From: Acidimicrobiia bacterium
GTDB lineage: Bacteria > Actinomycetota > Acidimicrobiia > Acidimicrobiales > Poriferisodalaceae
Length of the DNA stretch: 64,000 nucleotides
Assembly (NCBI GenBank): GCA_022820925.1
Contig: JAJEEO010000012.1
Coordinates: 248,001-312,000 of the forward strand
Direction: 5' to 3'
The translations under genes and the position numbers were made by a program. Every line of letters begins with the position of its first letter. Position 1 is the first letter of the stretch. Shown piece by piece: positions 44,472 to 52,642 of the stretch. The notes beneath the pieces were generated by a model, which made no database searches, was not told where the DNA came from, and saw only the letters and a program-made list of their open reading frames with translations.

Positions 44472-45397
44472 GCGCCGATCCCGTGACCGCAGCGGCGGCC
44501 GAACCCCCCGATCGCGTCCACGCCGGGGTGAGCACCGAAGACGGACGCATCGCCGTCGACGGCGTGGGCATCGCCTGGCGACGCTTCACGCCGGCCAGCG
44601 ACGCCACCGGGGAGCATGGGCCGGCCGGCGAGCGACCCACTGTCGTGATGCTGCACGAGGGCTTGGGCAGCATCACGCAGTGGCGCGACCTGCCCAGCGT
44701 GCTGGCGCGGCGTTGCGGTCTCGATGTGGTGGCTTATGACCGCGGCGGCTACGGGCGCTCCGATCCCCTGCCGCAGACCTATGCCGACGGCTTCATGGAA
44801 CGCGAGGCCGCAGACGTGCTGCCCACGGTGCTCGAACAGCTCGACGTGGATCGGCCCATCCTGGTTGGGCACAGCGACGGGGCTTCCATCGCCCTCATCG
44901 CCGCCGCCACAGGCTCGGTGAGCCCGCTCGGCGTCGCGGTCATCGCGCCCCACACCTTCATCGAGGATGTCTGCATCGAGGGCATCCGTGCCATCGACGG
45001 TCAGCGCGAGCGGGTCATCTCGGGACTGGCCCGCCACCACGACCACCCCCGCCTCGCGTTCGAGCGCTGGCGGGACGCCTGGCTGACACCTCGGTTCAGC
45101 CTGTGGGACATGCGGCCCTTGCTCGAAGGCATCGACTGCGCGGTACTGGTACTGCAGGGTGACCGAGACCAGTACGCCACCGATGCGCAGGTGTGGACGA
45201 TCACCGAGCGGGTGAGGGGGGCCGAAGGTCACCTTTTGGCCGACTGCGGCCACGTCGCCCACCGAGATCAGCCCGAGCTGGTGACGGGTTACCTCGTCGA
45301 GTTCGTCTCAACTTGCGCGCTGGCGCCGAAGCTGCCGGACAGCGCTTCGAGCGCGTCGGCTGCGATGAGATCGGGGTCTTCGAACGGTCCGAAGTGA
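44468..45397 (+). CDS. Alpha/beta-hydrolase
   Basis: 309 aa from the TTG at 44468, in TTGA overlap with the upstream esterase stop; GTG at 44483 is an alternative. Oxyanion HEGLGS, the strand-turn YDRGGYGRSDPL and the nucleophile elbow GHSDGAS (Ser) are seen, with the catalytic Asp in QGDRDQYA and a His near DCGHVAHRDQPE. It resembles non-heme haloperoxidase/hydrolase members. Its last 109 bases overlap the 3' end of the convergent hydrolase gene, and the last 40 residues are Ser-rich and probably disordered. Confidence 0.85.
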   Translation: MSADPVTAAAAEPPDRVHAGVSTEDGRIAVDGVGIAWRRFTPASDATGEHGPAGERPTVVMLHEGLGSITQWRDLPSVLARRCGLDVVAYDRGGYGRSDPLPQTYADGFMEREAADVLPTVLEQLDVDRPILVGHSDGASIALIAAATGSVSPLGVAVIAPHTFIEDVCIEGIRAIDGQRERVISGLARHHDHPRLAFERWRDAWLTPRFSLWDMRPLLEGIDCAVLVLQGDRDQYATDAQVWTITERVRGAEGHLLADCGHVAHRDQPELVTGYLVEFVSTCALAPKLPDSASSASAAMRSGSSNGPK

Positions 45398-46197
45398 CTC
45401 AGTTGCGGGTAGGTGATGAGCCACGAGTTGACGAGCGCCTCGTGTGCAGGCACGCCGATATCCGCATCTTCGCGTGGCGGTAGCTGCAGTCCCCTGCCGA
45501 TGGCCACGTGCGTCTGGCTGCCGTCGAGCAAGGCGGTCGTCGAGACCCACTCACCGTCGTAGGTCGCCGCTTCGTCTGCCGCACGGCACCTCAGCCGGAT
45601 GGTGCCGTCGGGCAGATCCTCGAACCCGTTCGCGATATAACTCGCCAGGGCATCGGCCCTCATGGACCCGAAAGGCGGGCGAGGGGCGTACCGCTCGAAG
45701 GCCTCACCGCGTGACGCGAACGTCTCCCGCCGCTTGTGAGTGAATTCGAGCAGCGGGTTCTCACCGGGGCCGAACCGGTCCTCGACGCGCCACACGACCG
45801 GCTCGTAGCCGTACATTCGCCGGATCGTGCCGGGTCGCCGTGCATCGGCCAGCAGCAGCGTGGCCGCGCCTATCGAGTGGCCGACGCAGTCCAGCTCTCC
45901 AGCGGCGATGCCCAAGTGATCGACGATCGCCAGCAGGTCATCTGCCAGCGTCGTCCACAGGAAGTCGCGGTCCGCCGGCGGCGGGCTCCAGCCATGTGCC
46001 CGCAGGTCGGGCGCCCAGACGGTGAAGTGCTCGACGAGGCGGCTCGCAAGCGGGCCGTAGACCCGACCGTTGAATCCGGTTGCGTGCACGAACAGCAGCG
46101 GCGGGCCGTCGCCCCCCAAGCAATGCAGCGCGAGCTCGACCCCGTCGGCGACTTCGACCATCGCCGGCGCAGGCATGCCGCTGCTGGAGGTAGTCAT
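45289..46197 (-). CDS. Alpha/beta-hydrolase
   Basis: 302 aa from the ATG at 46197. The frame extends upstream to 46227 without support. VHATGFNGR holds the oxyanion loop, GHSIGAA is the nucleophile elbow with Ser, and PQLSHFGPFEDPD carries the catalytic His. The start is divergent with the DsbA-like gene, 47 bases away. The 3' end overlaps that of the gene at 44468. It is homologous in layout to the hydrolase at 58565 (compare SHFGPFEDP with SHFGPMENG), suggesting related substrates. Confidence 0.88.
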   Translation of the reverse strand: MTTSSSGMPAPAMVEVADGVELALHCLGGDGPPLLFVHATGFNGRVYGPLASRLVEHFTVWAPDLRAHGWSPPPADRDFLWTTLADDLLAIVDHLGIAAGELDCVGHSIGAATLLLADARRPGTIRRMYGYEPVVWRVEDRFGPGENPLLEFTHKRRETFASRGEAFERYAPRPPFGSMRADALASYIANGFEDLPDGTIRLRCRAADEAATYDGEWVSTTALLDGSQTHVAIGRGLQLPPREDADIGVPAHEALVNSWLITYPQLSHFGPFEDPDLIAADALEALSGSFGASAQVETNSTR

Positions 46198-46244
46198 GCC
46201 GGACCCAGACGTGTCCGCGCAGCACATGTGCTAGCCATGCGCGC

Positions 46245-46997
46245 ATGAGTACTACAGACGCCGCTGCGGGCGCTGAGGCACCCCCCGATCTCGAGTTCTT
46301 CTGGGATCCGGTCTGCCCGTTCGCGTGGATCACCTCGCGCTGGGTGGAAAAGGTCGTCGCCCAGACCGGCTACTCGGTGGACTGGCGATTCATCTCGCTG
46401 CGCATCCTGAACAAGCACCGCGATTACGCCAGCGAGTTCCCTGCGGGATACGAGCAGGGGCACACGGCGGGGCTGCGGATGCTGCGCACCGCCGCTGCGG
46501 TGCGGGCAGAGCTCGGTCGGGACGTCATGGGTCCGCTGTATGACGCGATGGGCCAGCACTACTGGGAGATGCCCAAGGGCTCGGGGCTGCGCGACCGCAT
46601 CGGCACCGAAGCCCACACCGCAGAAGCGCTGGCGTCCGCCGGGCTGCCCACCGACTTCGCATCAGCCGTCAACGACGAGAGCTGGGATGCCGAGATCGAG
46701 GCCGAGACCGAGCTGGCGCTCAGCCGCACCGGGCGCGATGTGGGCACGCCGATTATCACTGTCGAGCCCCCGGACGGGCTGTCGTTCTTCGGACCCGTCA
46801 TCTCACGCGTGCCCACCGACGAACAGGCCGTCCCGCTGTGGAACGCCGTCATCGAACTCGCACGCTTTCCCGGTTTCGCCGAGCTGAAGCGGTCGCTGCG
46901 CGAGGCTCCGCAGCTGCGTGTGCTGGGCACCATGTCTGACAATCCCGAGATGGAGGACTGGGAAGCCGGCTCCCGCAAGGCCCACAAGCCCGGCTGA
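46245..46997 (+). CDS. DsbA-like thioredoxin-fold protein (mycothiol-dependent nitroreductase-like)
   Basis: 250 aa, with FFWDPVCPFAWITSRWV (18-34), which matches the active-site region of the actinobacterial Rv2466c-like family, and GTPIITVEPPDGLSFFGPVI near the cis-Pro. In Rv2466c the motif is CPWC; here only the first Cys (24) remains, as CPFA, so the enzyme would work with a monothiol mechanism or bind mycothiol differently. No signal peptide is seen, so it is cytoplasmic. It supports an actinobacterial origin. Confidence 0.85.
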   Translation: MSTTDAAAGAEAPPDLEFFWDPVCPFAWITSRWVEKVVAQTGYSVDWRFISLRILNKHRDYASEFPAGYEQGHTAGLRMLRTAAAVRAELGRDVMGPLYDAMGQHYWEMPKGSGLRDRIGTEAHTAEALASAGLPTDFASAVNDESWDAEIEAETELALSRTGRDVGTPIITVEPPDGLSFFGPVISRVPTDEQAVPLWNAVIELARFPGFAELKRSLREAPQLRVLGTMSDNPEMEDWEAGSRKAHKPG

Positions 46998-47002
46998 CTC
47001 GG

Positions 47003-49936
47003 CTAGCTCTGCTCGAAGCGGTACGCCTCGGCCTGGGGCTTGAGCGGGCGCGACAGCCACAACGGGCGCCGCAGGCCGCCGGGGCCCGGCGCGGGCCGGG
47101 TCATCTCCAGCCAATCGGTGTACGCCTCCGCGGCACGTGCCGTGTCCACCACCACGTCGCCGTAGCTGTCGCCGGCCTCAGCCGGCATCACGCGCACGCG
47201 CTGGTGCCAGCACTGCATGCCCGATACGGGATCGGGCTGCACGGAGAAGGTCAGGTTCTGGTGCACGCCGGTGTCGTTCCACCAGACCCGTTCGGAGTCA
47301 GGATCGTCCGATGCGAACGGCGCCATCGACCCGGTGCGCCGCAGCCGCCAGGTCGTGCCGTCCCGATCGATTTCTGCGGGACCGCCGGCCCACGACCGAG
47401 GGCCATCGCCATTGCGGCCACGTCCTGCCCGCTCTTGTTCGCTCCGCTCACGGGCCGCTCGGTCCACGGCTACGCCTTCCGGCTCAGCCTCCGGCGCGGG
47501 GTCGAGCCGCCAGCGACCCATGTGGTGCGAGGCGGCCACCACGCCCGGGCGGATGCCCTCGGTGCGCCATGCCGAGATGACGAAGTGACCTATCCGGGTG
47601 GAGATCCGCACCAGCCCGCCGACGTCGATGCCGAGCACCTCGGCATCGGAGGGATGGATCCACAGCGGGTGGCGATGGCTGATCTCCGCCAGCCACTTCG
47701 AGTTCGCGGATCTGGTGTGGATCAGCGTCGGGATCCGGAAGGTCGGCACCAGGATCCGCTCGTCTCCGGCGAGGTCCAGTTCCTGCCAGTGCACGTGGCT
47801 GGGAATCCAGCCGGGCGTGGCGTGCTCGGGCCAGCCCCAGTCGGCCAGCGTCGTGGAGTAGAGCTCGAGCTTGCGGGACGGCGTCGGGAAGCCCCGCCGC
47901 GCCGCGCCTGCCACGTGCACTCCGAGCGCACCGTCGCCCAGCGGGGGCAGCGGCGCTGACGCCGCGCCGACCGTGTCACGTTGCGGCCGGTACACCCCGT
48001 CGTCGCCGAGCACCGCTCCCAGCAGCTGCGACGGCGCCACGACGCGCTCGTGGTGGCCGTAAGGGTCGCCCTCGATGGCATAGGCGCCGCGGTCACGCAT
48101 GAAATCCAGCGGGGTCTGGCCGGCCGCGGCCGCATCGTCTGCGAGCCCGGGGACCTCGTCGGCAAAGATCGCCCCGTAGTACTCATCGACGCTGATGGGT
48201 TCGCCGGGCCTGGCGGGGCTCTCGAACCACTGGCGGATGCCGAGCGAGCCGTCGGGGTCGATCCGCCACGACAGGTCGATCCAGAACTCGTTCTCCTCCC
48301 AGACCTCCCCCGGATTGAACTCGTGAGTGCGGCTGTGCGGACCCACCTCTCGCCCGGCCAGCTCCGCGTAGCGCCGCATGACCGGCTGGCGGAATCCCAG
48401 CCACTGGCCGGCGTGAGTCTCGAAGGACGCCAGGTCGTGGCGTTCCGAGCCGACACCCATCGGCAGCACGTAGTCGGCGAACCACGCTGTCTCGGACCAG
48501 GTGGGCGTCAGCGCCACGTGGCAGCCGACGCGTTCAGGATCGGACAGGGCCTCCAGCCAGCTGAAGCCGTCGGGATTCGTCCACACCGGGTTGTAGACGC
48601 GGGTGAAGTAGGTATCCAGACGCCCCCGCCCCTCGCGCAGGAAGTGCGGCAGCAGGATCGACATCTCGTGGTGGCAGAGCGGATACTCGGGCGGCCAGGA
48701 GAGCTCATTCCAGTGATCGGATGCCGGCGGCCGCAGCGGAGGCGCCGGCTTCATCTTGTGCCAGCCGGCACCTGTCGTGCCGCCGGGCGTGCCCACCGAG
48801 CCGGTGAGCACGTTGAGGAAGAACAGGCAGCGGGCCGTCTGCCAGCCGCCGAGGTTGCCCGCACCGGCCGCCCGCCAGTTGTGGGATGCAAAGCGACTCT
48901 GCGCGCTGCCGATCAATGCAGCGATCTCGCGCAGCTCATCCGCGTCCAGCCCGCACAATTCGGCTGCCCGCTCAGGCGTGTAGTCGGCGTAGGCGTCGAG
49001 CAGCGCCCGCTCGACTGACTCGAAGACGGGCGGCAGATCGGGGCGAGTCCGCGACAGGTAGGTCTGCCAATTCGTCCATCGGTGCACGAAGGCGCGGTCC
49101 CAGGTTCCGGCTTCGATCAGCAGGCGCGCCAGGCACAGCAGCAGGACCGGCTCGGTCCCCGGCCACGCCGGCAGCCAATGGTCCGCCTTGGCTCCCGTGT
49201 TGGAGAGCCGAGGATCCACGCAGATGACCTTGGCCCCACGCTGCTGCCCTTCGACGATGCGCTGCGCATGCGGATTGAAGTAATGCCCAGCCTCGAGATG
49301 GCTCGAGATGAGAAAGATCACCTCGGCATTGGCGAAGTCGGACGAGGGCCGATCGTGGCCCATCCAACTGGCGTACCCGACCCGTGCGTTGGAGGAGCAG
49401 ACGTTGGTGTGGCTGTTGTGCCCGTCGATGCCCCACGCCGTCAGGACGCGCTCGGTGTAGCCGTCCTCGCCGGGCCGGCCGACGTGGTACATGATCTCGT
49501 CCCGGCGGCCCTCGGTGATCGCGGTGCGGATGCGCTCGGCGATCTCGTCCAGCGCGGTGTCCCAGCTGATGCGCTCCCAGCCGCCGCCCCCCCGCTCGCC
49601 CGTGCGGCGAAGCGGGTGCAGGATCCGCTCGGGGTCCTGCACCTGGTTGACGGTGGCGGGACCCTTGGCACAGTTGCGACCCCGTGAGGCGGGGTGCTCG
49701 GGGTTGCCCTCGAAGCGCACCACCTCGTCGGTGTCGCGGTCGATGTAGGCGACCAGCCCGCAGGCTGCCTCGCAGTTGAAGCAGGTCGTCGGCACCAGGG
49801 AGTAGTTGCGCTCGACGCGTTCGGGCCACGCCGCAGCATCGAGCTCGGTCCAGTTATGCCATTCGCTGTGCGGGACGGCCGAGCTGAGACGCATCGCAGC
49901 GTCCTCCGCGCTCGCGGATTGATCCTGATCGGTCAT
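47003..49936 (-). CDS. Molybdopterin oxidoreductase catalytic subunit
   Basis: 977 aa from the ATG at 49936 (MTDQDQS). It belongs to the DMSO reductase/formate dehydrogenase superfamily. An N-terminal [4Fe-4S] site is formed by Cys52, 55, 59 and 89 (CFNCEAACG ... RNCAKG). A likely Mo ligand is Cys180 (TNVCSSNAR). The C-terminal MopB_CT-like region carries PSRKLELYS and HPSDAEVLGIDVGGLVRIST. No twin-arginine signal is seen, so the subunit seems cytoplasmic. With the FeS/NrfD partner upstream it would exchange electrons with the quinone pool. Substrate candidates (sulfur compounds, arsenic, selenium, formate) cannot be separated by sequence alone. Confidence 0.88.
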   Translation of the reverse strand: MTDQDQSASAEDAAMRLSSAVPHSEWHNWTELDAAAWPERVERNYSLVPTTCFNCEAACGLVAYIDRDTDEVVRFEGNPEHPASRGRNCAKGPATVNQVQDPERILHPLRRTGERGGGGWERISWDTALDEIAERIRTAITEGRRDEIMYHVGRPGEDGYTERVLTAWGIDGHNSHTNVCSSNARVGYASWMGHDRPSSDFANAEVIFLISSHLEAGHYFNPHAQRIVEGQQRGAKVICVDPRLSNTGAKADHWLPAWPGTEPVLLLCLARLLIEAGTWDRAFVHRWTNWQTYLSRTRPDLPPVFESVERALLDAYADYTPERAAELCGLDADELREIAALIGSAQSRFASHNWRAAGAGNLGGWQTARCLFFLNVLTGSVGTPGGTTGAGWHKMKPAPPLRPPASDHWNELSWPPEYPLCHHEMSILLPHFLREGRGRLDTYFTRVYNPVWTNPDGFSWLEALSDPERVGCHVALTPTWSETAWFADYVLPMGVGSERHDLASFETHAGQWLGFRQPVMRRYAELAGREVGPHSRTHEFNPGEVWEENEFWIDLSWRIDPDGSLGIRQWFESPARPGEPISVDEYYGAIFADEVPGLADDAAAAGQTPLDFMRDRGAYAIEGDPYGHHERVVAPSQLLGAVLGDDGVYRPQRDTVGAASAPLPPLGDGALGVHVAGAARRGFPTPSRKLELYSTTLADWGWPEHATPGWIPSHVHWQELDLAGDERILVPTFRIPTLIHTRSANSKWLAEISHRHPLWIHPSDAEVLGIDVGGLVRISTRIGHFVISAWRTEGIRPGVVAASHHMGRWRLDPAPEAEPEGVAVDRAARERSEQERAGRGRNGDGPRSWAGGPAEIDRDGTTWRLRRTGSMAPFASDDPDSERVWWNDTGVHQNLTFSVQPDPVSGMQCWHQRVRVMPAEAGDSYGDVVVDTARAAEAYTDWLEMTRPAPGPGGLRRPLWLSRPLKPQAEAYRFEQS

Positions 49937-49946
49937 GACGGTTCGC

Positions 49947-51248
49947 TCATGAGAGGGGCACCGCCTGCGCCTCACGCAGGAATGCTCGATCATGTCGCCA
50001 CAGCCACGCCAAGACCGCCAACGCAGCCACGGGCGTCCACGAGAAGACGGCTGCGTCGGCACGCATTGCCACCAGCGCGCCCCAGACCGCACCGCCGCCC
50101 AGGACTGCCTCGCCCACCAGCCGCCCGATGAGCGCGAGCACGGGACGATCCGCCCACTGCACACGGCCGCGGCACTGGCGCAGCAGCAACGCGGTGTACC
50201 CGGCAGTCGCCACCGAGAAGAGCGCCGTGGGGATGATCAGCACGGCAAACCACGTCGAGCCGCCCCACAGGCCGCCGATGCCCCACAGCGTCACGAGCAC
50301 TCCGTCGATCATGATCACCCACGCACCCGCAGTGATCCAGCTGCGGAGCCGGCCCTTGGTGAACAGGTACCAGAAGCGCTCGGGCCGCTTGAGGTCGGCG
50401 ATCAGCAGGACACCGGTCACAGCGAGCGCGACCAGTGCGATGACGGCGGGGCCCGTAGCCAGCGCTGCGCGATCGTCCCAGCCGAGCAACGCCGCTGTCA
50501 TCGCCCACAGCATCACGCCGGCCGCTACACCCTTGGTGACGAAGTATGCGGAGACCTTGGCTCCCCACGGCTCGGAGTGCGCCACGGTGTACGCGGTGCG
50601 CGCGTCTGAGCTGCTGTCTTGGGGCCACGTTGCGCTGCCGGTCCAGTCCGACCAGATCAACCCGTCAGGTGCGACGGGCCGAGCCAGCGGATCGAGCGCC
50701 TCGGGAACTGTGCCCGCGTAGTGCACCTTCGGCAGCGTGCGACGCTCTGGCGCTCGCACGGGCAGGCTCTCCCTCTGGATCCGCTGGGCAACGAGGTCAT
50801 TCGGATCGTCATGGTCGACCACCGTGATGGCGCGGGTCGGGCAGACCGACACGCACGAAGGCTCCAGCCCCACCTCCAGCTTGTGCTGGCAGAAGTTGCA
50901 CTTGTGCGCGGTGTTGGTGCGCGGCGAGATGTAGAGCGCGTCATACGGGCAGGCATTCATGCAGCCCTTGCAGCCGATGCAGCGTGAGTCGTCGAAATCG
51001 ACAACGCCGTTGCTCGCACGGAACAGCGCCCCCGTCGGGCAGATCGAGATGCACGGCGCGTCGTCACAGTGATTGCAGCGCATCACCGCGAAGTGCCGTT
51101 GCGTGTCGGGGAACTCGCCCGTCTCGACGTAGTTCACCCACGTGCGGTTGACGCCCAAGGGCACGTCGTGCTCGCTCTTGCACGCCACCGTGCACGCGTG
51201 GCAGCCAATGCACGCGCCGCTGTCCAGCAGGAACCCAAGGCGCGTCAC
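49947..51248 (-). CDS. Fused four-cluster ferredoxin and NrfD-like membrane anchor
   Basis: 433 aa from the GTG at 51248 (VTRLGFLLDSG). Residues 1-150 hold 16 Cys in four quartets (13/16/19/23, 58/61/66/70, 90/93/96/100 and 117/120/132/136) for four [4Fe-4S] clusters, as in DmsB/PsrB. From about 220 there are eight hydrophobic segments with the NrfD/PsrC-like ADLKRPERFWYLF. PsrB and PsrC types are normally separate proteins. The gene is 10 bases upstream of the catalytic subunit on the same strand and divergent from the betaine-type importer. The start is uncertain because no strong ribosome binding site is seen. Confidence 0.87.
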   Translation of the reverse strand: MTRLGFLLDSGACIGCHACTVACKSEHDVPLGVNRTWVNYVETGEFPDTQRHFAVMRCNHCDDAPCISICPTGALFRASNGVVDFDDSRCIGCKGCMNACPYDALYISPRTNTAHKCNFCQHKLEVGLEPSCVSVCPTRAITVVDHDDPNDLVAQRIQRESLPVRAPERRTLPKVHYAGTVPEALDPLARPVAPDGLIWSDWTGSATWPQDSSSDARTAYTVAHSEPWGAKVSAYFVTKGVAAGVMLWAMTAALLGWDDRAALATGPAVIALVALAVTGVLLIADLKRPERFWYLFTKGRLRSWITAGAWVIMIDGVLVTLWGIGGLWGGSTWFAVLIIPTALFSVATAGYTALLLRQCRGRVQWADRPVLALIGRLVGEAVLGGGAVWGALVAMRADAAVFSWTPVAALAVLAWLWRHDRAFLREAQAVPLS

Positions 51249-51397
51249 GCACACAGGATCGCACAGCGAACGGCCACCGCAATGCACCGCCACGAGCCGA
51301 ACTGTCGGCCGCCCCGCGCAGCAGACGCGGTCGCGCGGGTTACCGGCCGCCCGAGTCCGCGCGCCTAACGTGGCACGGGACGAGTCAGGGGGCACTC

Positions 51398-52642
51398 ATG
51401 AGCGACGATGCCGCGAACGGCAGTGCGGACGGCGACGAGATCATCCGCCTGAGTGACGTGTACAAGATCTTCGGACCCCAGCCGCGGGGCCGCGCGTTCG
51501 AGCTGGCCCGCTCCGGCGTGCCCAAGAACGATGTGCAACGGCTGTCGGGGCATGTCGTCGGGCTGACAGACGTGAACTTCTCGGTCAAGCGCGGCGAGAT
51601 CTTCGTCGTGATGGGCCTGTCCGGCTCCGGCAAGTCCACGGCGATCCGGATGGTCAACAAGCTCCACGACGTCACGCACGGCGAAGTGCTCGTCGACGGA
51701 ACCGACGTTCAGAAGCTCCAAGGCGCCGACCTGCAGCAGTTCCGCCGGGAAAAGATGGGCATGGTCTTCCAGCACTTCGCCCTGTTCCCCCATCGCAGCG
51801 TGCTGGACAACGTCGGCTATGGCCTCAAGGTGCAGAAGGTTGACCGCTCTGAACGCAACGAGGCCGCAATGCGGGCGCTCTCACTCGTCGGTCTCGCAGC
51901 GTTCGCGGAGCACCGTCCCGCTCAGCTCTCGGGCGGCATGCAGCAGCGCGTCGGTCTCGCCCGGGCGCTTGCTTCCGACCCCGACATCCTGCTCATGGAC
52001 GAAGCCTTCAGCGCCCTCGATCCGCTCATCCGTCGCCAGATGCAGGACGAGATGATGGAGATCCAGGACGAAGTCCACAAGACGATCCTGTTCATCACCC
52101 ACGACCTCAACGAGGCGCTGCGCATAGGCGACCGGGTCTGCATCATGAAGGACGGCGCGGTCGTGCAGATCGGCACGCCTGAAGAGATCCTCACCGAGCC
52201 CGCGACCGGCTACGTAGCCGAGTTCGTCCAGGACGTCGACCAAGGGCGCGTTATTCAGGTCCACGAGGTCATGTCCGTGCCGCAGCCGATCCCGACCGAC
52301 ATGTCGCTCAGCGACGCGCTGACCCTCTGCGACGACATCGCCGGCAGATTCTGCTGCGATTCCGACGGCCGGCCAGTCTCGCTGCTGACGGCGGCCGACG
52401 GCTTGCGCGCCCGCAGCATGGGCAGCAATGACCTCTCCAAGGCGCTGCGATCCGACTTCGACAAGTGCAGTCCCGACGCCACGCTCAACGAGCTCTACGC
52501 CGCGGCGGGACGAGGACTGTCCATCGCGGTCGTCGACGACGACGGCAAGCTCGTCGGCAATCTCGACCCGCGCCTGATCATGGAGGAGATGGGTCGAGTC
52601 GAGCGGCTCATAGAGGGCTTCGAGCGGGAGGTGTTCATGTGA
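51398..52642 (+). CDS. proV: Glycine betaine/proline-type ABC transporter ATPase (ProV/OpuAA)
   Basis: 414 aa. The long N-terminal region before Walker A (RGRAFELARSGVPKNDVQR) is the ProV/OpuAA hallmark. Walker A GLSGSGKST is at 73-81, the signature is LSGGMQQR and Walker B is ILLMDEAFSALDP. A C-terminal pair of CBS-type repeats follows (about 275-405). It drives import of a compatible solute such as glycine betaine or choline. The stop overlaps the permease start (GTGA). A GGGGGCAC ribosome binding site lies before the ATG. Confidence 0.93.
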   Translation: MSDDAANGSADGDEIIRLSDVYKIFGPQPRGRAFELARSGVPKNDVQRLSGHVVGLTDVNFSVKRGEIFVVMGLSGSGKSTAIRMVNKLHDVTHGEVLVDGTDVQKLQGADLQQFRREKMGMVFQHFALFPHRSVLDNVGYGLKVQKVDRSERNEAAMRALSLVGLAAFAEHRPAQLSGGMQQRVGLARALASDPDILLMDEAFSALDPLIRRQMQDEMMEIQDEVHKTILFITHDLNEALRIGDRVCIMKDGAVVQIGTPEEILTEPATGYVAEFVQDVDQGRVIQVHEVMSVPQPIPTDMSLSDALTLCDDIAGRFCCDSDGRPVSLLTAADGLRARSMGSNDLSKALRSDFDKCSPDATLNELYAAAGRGLSIAVVDDDGKLVGNLDPRLIMEEMGRVERLIEGFEREVFM

